This document shows, piece by piece, positions 21,374-32,494 of a DNA stretch of 64,000 nt (positions are counted from its first letter, which is position 1; every line of letters begins with the position of its first letter). Made by a program: the position numbers and the translations under genes. This stretch comes from Lolium rigidum (taxonomy: Eukaryota; Streptophyta; Magnoliopsida; Poales; Poaceae). Where the stretch lies: contig NC_061514.1 in NCBI RefSeq assembly GCF_022539505.1, positions 42,768,869-42,832,868 on the forward strand. Direction: 5' to 3'. A model generated the notes under the pieces. That model searched no databases. It worked only from the letters and a program-made list of their open reading frames with translations, and was not told the DNA's origin.

Positions 21374-23716
21374 ACTCCCCCAAGCTTAGCTTATTGCTTG
21401 TCCTCAAGCAATTCAGTTAACAACTGAGCGATAAAAGAACTTTCACGAACACATTTCCTCATATGATGTATATATTCTCATGCTATGGCTAATACTTAAG
21501 CAGTTCATAATGAGACACATGCAAATAAGATCATCCAACAGTTATGTCAATCATGGAGAGGTACCAACAATTAATAATAAGCATCATGAATCATGTATAT
21601 AAGCAGGATTGCAATGTTCATAAGAGAATATGGTAAAGTGGTATCTCGCTTGCCCGTATTTGATCGGCAAAACATAAATGCCGAGGCACCTCCGGAGTTC
21701 ATAGAAAGACTAGAAGTAGTGATTGTCAAAGATAAAAGCATCAAAGTTATACCACAATCAATCATATTTTGAGACAAGCATATTATACTAAGAATGACAG
21801 CTTGTGCTCTCAAGATAGTGCTCAAAGAAAGAATGGAGACACAACATAAAAGTAAAAGATTGACCCTTCGCAGAGGGAAGCAGGGATTAACATGCGCTAG
21901 AGCTTTTTATTTGTAAAGCGAGAGTAAAATTATTTTGAGAGGTGTTTGTTGTTGTCAACGAATGGTAATGGGTACACTAACTACCCCATCAACCGGACTC
22001 ACAAGAGCGGCTCCCATTTTATTTATTTTTGGGTGGCACTCCTTCCAACCTTTCTTTCACAAACCATGGCTAACCGAATCCTCGGGTGCCTGCCAACAAT
22101 CTCATACCATGAAGGAGTGCCTTTTTATTTTAGTTTTATTATGATGATGACACTCCCCCCCAACCTTTGCTTACACAAGCCATGGCTAACCGAATCCTTC
22201 GGGTGCCGTCCAACAATCACAAACCATGGAGGAGTGTCTATTTAAGTTAATTAATTCGGGACTGGGAATCCCATTGCCAGCTCTTTTTGCAAAATTATTG
22301 GATAAGCGGATGTGCCACTAGTCCATATGAGAGTCCGTCAAAAGTAAATGACAAGGTTGAAAGCTAAACAGCACATACTTCCTCATGAGCTATGAAACAT
22401 TAATACAAATTGAGAAGCATTTTGAAAGTTTTAAAGGTAGCACATGAGAATTTACTTGGAATGGTTTGAAATGCCATGCATAGGTATTTATGGTGGACAC
22501 TTTGGAACAACTTGGTTTTCAGGTGTTTGGAAGCACGAGCGGTGTTCCCGCTCGGTACAAGTGAAGGCTAGCAAAAGACTAGGGAGCGACAAATCAACGA
22601 GAGCAATGAATCGTCATAATCATGCTTGCGGCAAAATAAATTAACGGAGGCATAAAAGTGATACAATAACTCCGAAGCAATATAAATCATCGAGGCTTAA
22701 TTGACTTTTTTGTTCAGTCATATGCATGCGTGAGCATGTGCCAAGTCGATATAAATGAATTATTCAGAGGAGGATACCACAATGCCATACTTACTTATGA
22801 ATAAAGCAATACAAGCGGACATCCATGACATGCTACTCATATTAATAAATTGGAGCTAAACACGAGAGATCATGAACTACTAGACTTTCTCAAATAACAT
22901 ATACCTCACATGAACCAACTAAGCATGCTCATATGGATGAGTATATGTACAAAAATGAAAGCAAATAGAGTTCATACCAGCCTCTCACCACAATCAGATT
23001 GTCGTAGATCGTCATTATTGCCTTTTCACTTGTGTAGCTTGGCTAATATGAAACGAAAACCACGCTCCAGCCACCGAAGACCATTGAACTCATAATGAAC
23101 TTTACAAACCAAAGAAGAACAGCAAATATTTTTGGTGTTTTCGAATTAGAAACAAGAACAAAAGAAACAAGAAAACAAAGCAAAATCTTTTTGGGTTTTC
23201 TCATAACAAACCAACGATAGCAAATAAAATAAACTAGGAGCAAAGAACCAAATAAACAAATGGTGAAGAGAAACAACAGAAATATTTTTGGTATTTTTGT
23301 GTTTTAGGAAAGAAACAAAGCGAAAACAAAAGAATGCAAACTAACAGAAACACAGAAAAGCAGGATGACAGAAATCTGCCAAATCCTGACAGCAGTACAA
23401 AAATCGAAATTAACAAAAATCTTCCATTGCTCAGCTCAAAAAGTGTTCAACTAATGAAAGTTAGATAACTACCTGGGGAACATGCTCAAAAATTGGCAAC
23501 TCAAAATAACGTTCTGGCTGTGCGTACGAAATTTTTTGGTAACAGCACAGAATCTGTTTTTGGACAGCACTTCCCCAAATATCATCTCCCTCTCATTAGA
23601 AAACCACTCTAAGAAACTAAACAAGTATGTACAAGTATCCAGCAACCATAATATGCAAAGAATGAGTGATGCCGGTATACCTCCCCCCAAGCTTAGGCTT
23701 TTGACCTAAGTGGAGT
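21374..23716 (-). other. 3' non-coding region of element B
   Basis: No credible frame. The part at about 21946-22325 is nearly the same as 15893-16280 of element C although the two elements have different LTRs. It includes the paired stem-loops: stem 1 at 22035-22045/22111-22121 is perfect, stem 2 at 22149-22159/22228-22238 has a mismatch. A CCCCCCAAGCTTAG motif near 23683-23696 is an internal PPT-like site. Confidence 0.7.
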
Positions 23717-24837
23717 TCATTCCCATGGTCCCCATGAAGTGGTGTCTCCGTAGTACGACGAAGAACGACCCGGTTCCAGGTATGTGCTGGAGGAAACGTC
23801 GGGGTATGTGACGGTGTAGTCGTAGGAGGGCTCGGCGTTCTCGGAGTCATGTTGCTGGTGGAATTCTTGTATCTTCATATGTTCCTCCACCGCCTCCTTA
23901 GTGAGCGACCATGATTGCCTGTCAATACTAAACAAACCCGGCTGGGGAAGAGGAATTTCCTTCTCATTCCCATCAGCAAACAACATTCTATAAACTATAT
24001 TATCTATAGTGGAGTCAGTAGTAACAAAATGATGGCTCTTCATAGCAACAATATCTAGTTTCCTAGGGGTTAATGGCACATCATTAGAATCAAGAGGAAT
24101 CTTTAAATGTGTTAAAATGCGCGAGTGCAATAGTTCCTCCAAAAATAGGCCCCCTGCTAGACGAGCGGCGAGCAATAAGAGAACCAAGATGATAAGATGT
24201 CTCCTCCAGTAAGTGCAGCATTCAAGAAAGCAAGATGGTAGCTAGAGATATTGCTAGTATTTTCTCTACCCAAAATGCTAGTAGCAATGTAATATGCAAA
24301 ATATTTAATAGCGGGGAGTTGAATGTTTCTTATCTTCCCTCGCTGGATAGTGCGGCAATCATCCTCGGTGATCCCTCGGTAGAGCTCCAACAGGTCTCGG
24401 GGGTTGTCATCAATCTTCCTTGCTGTACCTACAGGGCAATATCCAATGCACGACAAAATTCTTCCAATTCCATAGTAACAGGAATATCATAGATCTTGAA
24501 TGCAATCTGTCGGCTCATATTGCGTGTTGTGGAACTTGAAGCTCTCAACGAAAATTTTGGTGAGCATGTAGTATTGCTCCCTTTCATCTCCCACGTAGGT
24601 GGCTAAGCCTGCCCTGTTGACAAGGGCGAAGAAGTCATCCAATATCCCTGCATTTGTCAGAAAATCATAACATGGGAAGGATGAAGCATTAGGAGCCCCA
24701 TTGTCCTCCTCGGGCGTGAAGCTAGGCGCGATGACATCCTCATTGTAGGATCGCCTAATCTGAGTGGATGACCTCGAGGGCCTACCGGTGCTGGTTGTTC
24801 CCTTCTTGAACAACTCTCCAAATTTGAATTTCTTCAT
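23717..24837 (-). pseudogene. Athila ORF1-like second reading frame of element B, frameshifted
   Basis: Three overlapping minus-strand frames (24837-24487, 24456-24157, 24187-23717) form one broken protein. It starts MKKFKFGELFKKG and contains NISSYHLAFLNAAL, LTPRKLDIVAMKSH, YRMLFADGNEKEIPLP and QPGLFSIDRQSWS, which I associate with the Athila ORF1 C-terminal family of grass gypsy elements. The breaks are near 24480 and 24170. It sits where env-like or extra ORFs lie in this lineage, downstream of gag-pro and after a candidate intron. The molecular function is not known. Element A ends just before this frame. Confidence 0.7.
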
Positions 24838-25340
24838 CTTCCTTTTCTGAAATTTTCAACAACCATTATAAAATTTGATTTCAAGGTATATAATTGAGGG
24901 GAACTACTATAGGAACTTGCTAGAGTACTAAACATGCATCAAAACTAATTTCTTCCACTTAGAACAAGCATGCAAGCTCACTAAACATGTTATCTACAGC
25001 GGCAAAATATTCAAGATATACTCAACCAAACAAAATTCTAATTGGACAATCAAAGGAGTCACATACCAAGGAGTAATGTGCCAAATTTCAAACGAAATCT
25101 GGGCTGAGCAAGGAGATCGAAAAATCGCGAGTTCTTGAGCAGAAACACGAGTGAGAGGAACTTGGTACGAGTTTTTTCGGGAGAGAGAAGATGCTGGGAG
25201 GAAGAGATGATGTAGTGGGGCAAGGAGGGGCCCACACCACAGGGTGGCGCGCCCACCTCCTTGGCCGCGCCGGCCTGTGGTGTGCCACCCTCTGGTGCCT
25301 CACATGTCATCCTCTGGCACTCCCAGGTGCCTCGTCGAAA
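24838..25340 (-). promoter_or_regulatory. candidate leader with intron for the second ORF of element B
   Basis: Minus strand: GC-rich palindrome with arms CCACACCACAGG (25232-25243) and CCTGTGGTGTG (25274-25284), CT-rich tract, GTATGT donor (25066-25061), AT-rich 220-bp candidate intron, TTTCAG acceptor ending at 24847, and ATG only 9 nt later at 24837. Element A keeps both splice sites. This could be an internal promoter or the acceptor region for a subgenomic transcript. Confidence 0.4.
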
Positions 25341-25633
25341 AATAGGACCAACGGTGTAATTTTTGTAATTTTTGGAAAACTTTGAAAAATGCACATTTCT
25401 GGGTATTAAATTAATGATTACTGCGCAGGAAAATGATTTCTAAAATCTTAAACAAATAAAGCATATTGCAAAACAAAAGGCGCTACAGCAAGTAAAATAA
25501 GTGGAGGGAGAAAGAAAGAAAGAAATGTTGTTTAGCTCTCTTATGCATTAAAATATACTTGTTAACAAGGTTGATCAAGTCTTGCTACCAAATAAATTTT
25601 ATATGACATAAGAAGAAATAAACCTCAAATCAA

Positions 25634-28302
25634 TCATGTTACCTTATATTGAACTGATATGGAACCAATCACAAGAGTTTGATATTCTTCTTTAGGCTCA
25701 TATATAGGACAATCAATGGATCCCACTTTGATAGTTTTCACATTAAAAATTGTATTAACTCCACATACTTTATCAATTCTCTTGGGAAAATAGACAGTGT
25801 GTTCCTTATCATCAACATTGAAAGTAACCATGCCTTTATTGCAATCAATAACAGCCCCTGCAGTATTAAGAAAGGGTCTTCCAAGAATAATGGACATATT
25901 ATCGTCTTCAGGCATTTCCAACACAACAAAGTCAGTTAATATCAAGCAATGCTGAGTAACTTGAACAGGAACATTTTCACATAAACCAACAGGAATAGCG
26001 GTAGATTTATCAGCCATTTGCAAAGATATATCAGTTGGTATCAATTTATCTAAATCAAGTCTCTTATAAAGAGAAAAAGGCATCACACTCACACCTGCTC
26101 CCAAATCACATAGAGCAGTTCTAACATAATTATTCTTGATGGAACAAGGAATAGTCGGTATACCTGGGTCTCCAAGCTTCTTGGGAATCTTACCATTGAA
26201 GGAATAATTAGCGAGCATAGTGTAAATTTCCTCATTGGGGATTTTCCTTTTGTTAGTAACAATATCTTTCATATACTTTGAATAAGGAGGCAATTTAATA
26301 GCATCAAGTCAACGGGATTTGCAAAAATAAAGGTTTCATCCAATCACAAAATTTATTATAATGTTCCTCCTCCTTTGATTTTAGTTTCTTAACAGGAAAA
26401 GGCATTTGCTTTTGAACCCAAGGTTCTCTTTCATTACCATGTTTCTCAGCAATAAAATCTTCTTTAGTGTACTTTTTATTTTTAGCAGGCTTTTCAGGTT
26501 CTTTTTCAATTTCTTCTTTATCAGGAGTATCATTCTTATCATTATCTTCCTCATGTTCATTACCACTTTCAGTTTCAGCATCAGAAATAGAAATACTATT
26601 AGGATCATTAACAAGTTCAGAGGATTCTACAATATTCTTATGTTTCTTTTTCTTTTTCTTAGATGGAGCACTAGTTTTAATTAGTTGAGAATCTTGTTCA
26701 ACTCTTTTGGGATGCCCTTCAGGATATAGAGGATCCTGGGTAGAAACACCACCTCTAGTTGTTACTTCATAAGCATGTTTTTCTTTAGAATTATTTCCCA
26801 ACAAGTCATTTTGCACTTTAGTAAGTTGATCAATTTGAGTTTGAACCATTTGAAAATGTTTAACAAGTATCTTAACATCATTGGAGGTTCTCTCCACAAT
26901 ACCATGCAATTCACTAATAGCTCGAGAATTTTCCATTAAATGATTCTCTACTCTCATATTAAAGTTTTCTTGCTTAACAATATAATTATCAAATTCATCT
27001 AAGCATTGAGCAGGAGGTTTTGAATACGGAATATCTTCCCTAGTAAAGTGTTGAAGCGAGTGTACCTCAATCATGGATGAAGGGGGAGTTATCTCACATA
27101 AATCTTCTATAGGAGGTAAATTCTTCACATCTTCAGGTTTAATACCCTTCTCTTTAAGAGACTTCTTGGCTTCCCTCATATCTTCATCGTTTAATTTAAT
27201 CATACCCCTCTTCTTCACTATCGGTGTCGGGGTTGGTTCAGGTGTAGACCAATCATCATGATTCCGGCTTATTTTAGCCAATAATTCTTCGAGCGTACGT
27301 CCGGAGTTCTTTTCCTGAAAACACAACCAAGCACAACTATCCAGGTATGCCCTAGACTCAATGGTTAGTCCACTATAAAATATATCAAGTAAATCATGCT
27401 TTTCCAAATCATGGTCGAGCTGAGCTCTAATAAGAGAGCAGAATCTAGCCCAAGCCTCGGGCAATTTCTCTCCATCTTCCTGGTCAAAATTATAAATTCT
27501 CCGCAAAGCAGCGTGTTGAGCGCTAGCAAGAAAGTATTTTCGAAAGAAAACATCACGCAAGTCAATTGGACTTTTAATAGAACCAGGAGGCAAATTATTA
27601 TACCAAGTTTTAGCATCATCCTTTAATGAGAAAGGAAAAATTTTAGCAACAAAATAAGTACGCATCTTTACATCATCAGAAAACACGCTACTCAGAGTAG
27701 ATAACTCAATCATGTGTTCAACAACACTTTCTTTTTCAGTACCACAAAAGGGTGTTTTCTCAACAATAGCTATATGAGATAGATCAAGAGAAAAATCATA
27801 ATCTTTATCCCTAATGTTTATAGGAGATGTGGCAAATTTAGGATCAGGAGATAATTTATATCTAACGAGCATGTTCCGCAAGCAACTTTTTAATTTTTCT
27901 TGCATCGGTAGTAGCATTGCATTTTTCAATAAAATCATCATCAAGCTCTACATAATCTTCATCAAGATCATCACTAGAATATTCAACGGACTCGAGTGAA
28001 TTAACAGGTGTACCAGCATTTTCATTAGGAGTTTCGAGTATTTTCAATTTGTCTAGACTTAGCAATTGTAGCATCTAGAAAAGATCCTAACGAACCATCA
28101 TTATCAAGCACATCGAAACATCATCACAATTATGAGAGGAATTTTCAGATTCAGCGAAGTACCGAGCATTTGAAGCTTGTGGTGGTGAAACAAGTTTACT
28201 TATCACGGATGGTGAATCAAGAGCAGCAGAGGTACTAAGAGTTGTACCTTTTCTTGTAGTGGATGGTAATATGGCGATCTTAGTATCGCGAGGTTTACCC
28301 AT
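25634..28302 (-). pseudogene. gag-pro: gag-protease of element B, frameshifted
   Basis: Same product as in element A, starting MGKPRDTKIAILPSTTRKG at 28302. A long frame (27944-26304) carries the Gag core (FPFSLKDDAKTWYNNLPPGS, AWARFCSLIRAQ), linker and TRGGVSTQDP motif. The last frame (26293-25634) carries protease with CDLGAGVSVMP and ILGRPFLNT. Breaks occur near 28090, 27870 and 26300. Most of the protein is uninterrupted, and several breaks coincide with CAG/CGAG differences from element A, so some may be sequencing errors. It could supply Gag and protease to related elements if intact copies exist elsewhere. Confidence 0.9.
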
Positions 28303-28360
28303 GATGGAGAATTTGCAGCGAACAATATCAATCCAAGTGAACTTCCAAATAAAGCTATGC

Positions 28361-28378
28361 TCCCCGGCAACGGCGCCG
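28361..28378 (-). other. primer binding site of element B
   Basis: The reverse complement CGGCGCCGTTGCCGGGGA differs from the tRNA-Asp type site of element A only at its first base. It lies 11 nt inside the LTR. Confidence 0.8.
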
Positions 28379-28389
28379 GAAAATAGTCT

Positions 28390-29796
28390 TGATGACCCAC
28401 AAGTATAGGGGATCGCAACGAGTCTTCGAGGGAAGTATTACCCAATTTATTGATTCGACACAAGGGGAGACAAAGAATACTTGTAAGCCTTAACAGCGGA
28501 GTTGTCAATTCAGCTGCACTGGAAACGGACTTGCTCGCAAGAGTTTATCGAGTAGCAACGGTTTTATGGCGGTAGGAATAGTGAAATAACGAGCAGCGGT
28601 GAAATAAAGACAAGCAGTAGTGATTATAGTAAACAGCGAGGATTAAAATACCGTAGGCATAGGGACGGATTTAACGGGCGTTGCATGGATGAGAGAAACT
28701 CATGTAACAATCAAAGCGAGGGGCATTTGCGGATAATAATAAAACGGTATCCAAGTACTAATCAATCAATAGGCATGTGTTCCATATTTAGTCGTACGTG
28801 CTCGCAATGAGAAACTTGCACAACATCTTTTGTCCTACCAGCCAGTGGCAGCCGGGCCTCTAGGGAAACTACTGGATATTAAGGTACTCCTTTTAATATA
28901 GTACCGGAGCAAAGCATTAACACTCCGTGAACACATGTGATCCTCACATCACTACCATCCCCTCCGGTTGTCCCGATTTCTGTCACTTCGGGGCCATTGG
29001 TTCCGAACGACGACATGTGTATACAACTTGCGGGTAAGATCATAAACAACGAATATCTTCATGAATCAATAACATGTTCAGATCTGAGATCATGGCACTC
29101 GGGCCCTAGTGACAAGCATTAAGCATAACAAGTTGCAACAATATCATAAAAGTGACATCTACGGATACTAGGCACTATGCCCTAACAATCTTATGACTAT
29201 TACATGACCAATCTCATCCAATCCCTACCATCCCCTTCAGCCTACAGCGGGGGAATTACTCACACATGGATGGGGGAAACATGGCTGGTCGATGGAGAGG
29301 CGTTGGCGGTGATGGCGGTGATGATCTCCTCCAATTCCCCGTCCCGGCGGAGTGCCAGAACGGAGACTTCTGGCTCCCGAGACGGAGTTTCGCGATGTGG
29401 CGGCTCTCTGGAGGGTTTCTGGTGACTTCGACTTCTCTTCGTGCGTTTTTAGGTCGAACCCGATAAGTAGTCCGAAGGGGGGCGTCGGAGGCCAGCCGAG
29501 GGGGCCACACCATAGGGCCGCGCGGGCCCCCCCTAGGCCGTGCCGCCTTATGGTGTGGGGCCCTCGGGCCTCCACCTCAATTGTCCTTCCGGCTCCGTCG
29601 GTATTCCGGTAAAATAGGGCCTTCGCATAAATTCCGAGGATTTTCCCGAAAGTTGGATTTACGCACAAAAACGAGACACCAGAGCAGTTCTGCTGAAAAC
29701 AGCGTTAGTCCGTGTTAGTTGTATCCAAAATACACAAATTAGAGGCAAAACAATAGCAAAAGTGTTCGGGAAAGTAGATACGTTTTGGACGTATCA
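28390..29796 (-). repeat. 5' LTR of element B (1407 bp)
   Basis: Collinear with 19971-21373. Differences are mostly single-base indels of the CAG/CGAG kind. Palindrome arms at 29505-29514 and 29549-29558. Confidence 0.95.
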
Positions 29797-30232
29797 GGCG
29801 GCTCTGGAACTTTTCTCGTACCGTGGCTTCCTCCGTAAGGGTTTTCGCGACGGAGGCTTTAAATAGGCGAAGAGGCGGCGCAGGAGGGTCGAAGGGGTGC
29901 CCACACCATAGGGTGGCGCGGGCCCCCCCTGGCCGCGCCGGCCTGTGGTTTGGTGGGCCTGTGCCCCCTCTCTGGCGGTTCTCGTGTGTTCTGGTGCTTC
30001 CGGGCAAAATAGGAACCCGGGCGGTGATTTCGTCCAATTCCGAGAATATTTCCTTACTAGGATTTCGAAACCAAAAACAGCAGAAAACAGACAATCGGCT
30101 CTTCGGCATCTTGTTAATAGGTTAGTTCCAGAAAATGCACGAATATGACATAAAGTGTGCATAAAACATGTAGATATCATCAATAATGTGGCATGGAACA
30201 TAAGAAATTATCGATACGTCGGAGACGTATCA
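29797..30232 (-). repeat. 5' LTR of element C, segment right of element B
   Basis: Begins with the duplicated GGCGG and continues CTCTGGAACTTTTCTCG as in the unbroken LTR at 14909, ending GAGACGTATCA at 30232. It carries the LTR TATA box (29858-29865). Confidence 0.95.
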
Positions 30233-30352
30233 CCTGTGTTCATCATTGATTTAGCAGGCGATGGGAAGCTGGGGTTTACAGCAGCTGATGGACTAGAAGA
30301 GATCGAAATTGGTCCTGGGGATAAGCCGTGGCCAACATTTATCAGCAAATAG
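30233..30352 (+). pseudogene. remnant of the pol N-terminal region of element D
   Basis: The frame resumes after the C insertion with a peptide ending GPGDKPWPTFISK then a stop. In grass Tat elements a DIGxGxxPRPTF-type motif precedes the reverse transcriptase. Nothing resembling the YxDD polymerase core follows, so the catalytic domains were deleted or never present. Confidence 0.5.
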
Positions 30353-31754
30353 TCGGATTGACAACTACAAGGGAAGCCGATTCCAGCAATCGGCTAAAAT
30401 TATTCCCACCACCCGTGTTCACTGATGTGCTATTTAGCATGGTGAGTGGTGAAACAAGCTTGAATTGGCTGAAAAGCCGATATCTTCAATCACTTGAAGG
30501 ATTCGGCTCGGGGGGCATACACACAGAGAAGGTACAAGGCCACGAAGTATGTACCCATGGGAAGCCGATTCATGAGATCGATCGGCTAATAAAAAATCGA
30601 AAATACAAAAAAATTCAGCACAGCCGATGCTTGGACATCGACTTAAGGGCAGCACAAGCATGCAGATCAGAGAAAGGGCAGAATTGATCCAGGAGGAGTT
30701 AGACAGCCATTACATGTGGAGCTTCTCTGTTCAAAGAAGGGATTTGCTGGTCTGGCCGAGTCCTCGTGGCGCATTGACTCCTTGTGCGTAAGCTTTCCTA
30801 TCTTGTTTTGATGGGAGTTGAGGGCTGACCTTTTCTTGGAAGCCGATGGTGACACATCTGGCTAGTTTTATGTTGTGGCGTCCCCAGAGGTGCCCAAGTT
30901 GGAGCTTCGTCGGCTGGATTGCATGTTCTCGCTGATGTTGTCTTCAGTATCCCTTTTCGAGCCGGCATAGGGTTGTTGCCCTTCAAAGTTTTCTTGGCGG
31001 CCACCTTTTTCACTGCTATTCTCGCCTTGACTGAGGCTCGGGGGGCAGCTGCCCCTGATGATCCTTTGCTCTTGGGAGCCGATTTTGGTTAAAATCGGCT
31101 AGCTCTGCACCACAATTGTTATAAAACAGTGGTGAATTATTGAAGAGGGGAACCACCGGAGCTGGTAAGAGGAGTTTGAAGGGGGAGCCATTATCATTGA
31201 TAGGCTCTGGGCCAGTTTGTTGCTGCAAGGGAACAGAACATCACAAGGAAAGTTGTGAGCAAATGGTACCTGTTATACATGTGTATCAGCTTCAACGTCA
31301 AGTTGTTTCAGCTATGGTCCTAGAAGCTTTCCTGGAGGCGTTAATTCAGGAGTTTTGCCGTCAGGTCAAACATCACGATCGGATGATTTGAAGTCCAAAG
31401 ATCTAGGGGTCTCAAGGCTGTGTGCTGGACTTGTTCGATTGGAAGTTTGGATCTGAATTTCAAGGATTGCAAGTTACCATCTGAGGGGATGACTAGATTG
31501 TCCTGTCTTGCAATTCATTGTAAAAAACTGATGCATTGCCATCGGCTCATTGAGCATCGACCAAGGTGACAATCGGCAAAGTCAAGATAAGGGAGAATTG
31601 GCTAAATCAATATGCAAGAAATCGGCAGAGTCAAATTGGAGAAATTTCTTCATTTCAGATTTCTTACATGAAAGGAGCTGATTGCTCACAAAAGGAAGAA
31701 CTAGGGGGATACATTGCCCCATCTACTACTACTGACCCTATACTACTCCCTAAT
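30353..31754 (+). other. non-coding stretch of element D with GCCGAT/ATCGGC hairpins
   Basis: Perfect inverted repeats are AGCCGAT...ATCGGCT at 30375-30395 and 30563-30587, and a stronger one with 10-bp arms (AGCCGATTTT/AAAATCGGCT) at 31077-31100. Single GCCGAT or ATCGGC half-sites occur throughout. No frame with a family signature was found. Confidence 0.65.
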
Positions 31755-32213
31755 CTAAGGGCCGTCACTGCCCTCGTCGTCGTCGTCGTCGGCACTGCTA
31801 CCGACGGGCTCTTCGTCGCTGCTGATGAAGCCGCCAGTAGCGTCTTCATCTTCCTCGTCGTCATCATCATCTGACCAGGCCCAGCCTCAGAGGCGCTTGG
31901 CCGGTGGGTACCCGGTGGAGGAGGGGTCTTCTTCCTCAGACTCCTCCGCTTCTTCTTCTTCTTTGTCGGAGGAAGGATCTGCCTCCCATGAGAGGAGGTC
32001 GTCCTCGCATGCTGCTTCCAGCTCCCCATCGACGAGGAACCGGAGGTCTTCTTCCCCGACGGTGCGGGGCTCGTCGTCCTCTGACTTGATGGTGAAGTCC
32101 CACTCTCCCGCATCCCAGTACTCGGGCGCGAGAGCATCATAGATGGCCATCTGATTGACCTCTGGTTCTACTTCACTCGAGGAAGAGGATTGGGAGGAGG
32201 AAGAGGAAGACAT
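31755..32213 (-). pseudogene. antisense acidic ORF of element D, one internal stop
   Basis: On the strand opposite to gag-pro, 153 codons run from ATG at 32213 (MSSSSSSQSSSSSEVEPEV) to TAG at 31755, in frame throughout but for one TGA at about 31889. The protein is Ser-rich at the start, has a DALAPEYWDAGEWDF segment, then strongly acidic Asp/Glu/Ser runs including SDDDDDEEDED. Similar antisense extra ORFs are known from plant Tat/Ogre-type elements. The lone TGA lies in a TGAGG context consistent with a CGA codon hit by cytosine deamination. The function is unknown; acidic low-complexity regions are common in nuclear proteins. Confidence 0.55.
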
Positions 32214-32494
32214 GGCTACAGAGGAAGAGGGTTTTTGGCTGACGGCTAGTTTGGAGCAAGGGGATGGAGACGGGAACTGCAAGAAGTGGCTAAATAAAAG
32301 GGGATATAGCAGAGATTTAATGCTTAAGCAGTTTCGAGGATGTGGTGCCAAAACTGTCAAATCGTGCAGAGAAGTTGAGAAGGCAAGGCGTCATGATGAA
32401 GAATATTGCGACGGTTCTGCTCTGCCACGACATGACCCCTCGAAGGAAAACCAGAGTGGTTTTGAAATTATCATTACCAAAACCAGGGGGCATG

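Larger units (their letters stand above)
19971..29796 (-). mobile_element. element B: complete Athila-lineage gypsy element nested in the C LTR (9826 bp)
   Basis: Both LTRs are present (19971-21373; 28390-29796), flanked by a perfect GGCGG target duplication. Minus-strand order: 5' LTR, primer binding site (28361-28378), gag-protease (28302-25634), candidate spliced leader (25340-24838), Athila ORF1-like frame (24837-23717), 3' non-coding region and 3' LTR. Reverse transcriptase, RNase H and integrase are missing, so it is structurally complete but non-autonomous. As the innermost layer of the nest it is the youngest insertion here. Confidence 0.95.
13593..30232 (-). mobile_element. element C: non-autonomous gypsy-like LTR retrotransposon with a membrane-protein-like ORF
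   Basis: Minus-strand element with 3' LTR 13593-15341, internal region 15342-18656 and 5' LTR 18657-30232, the last interrupted by element B. Flanking pentamers are CCTAT (13588-13592) and CCTGT (30233-30237), a target duplication with one mismatch. The internal region of only 3.3 kb holds one frame (17776-18492), a primer binding site and a long 3' non-coding region. No gag, protease or pol is present. LTR ends and 3' modules match elements E and F, placing it in the same family. Confidence 0.9.

Noticed and set aside
13419..31100. CRISPR-like appearance of repeated hairpins in element D
   Set aside because: The hairpins are irregularly spaced, short, and lie in and around retrotransposon coding sequence of a plant; there are no regular repeats with uniform spacers.
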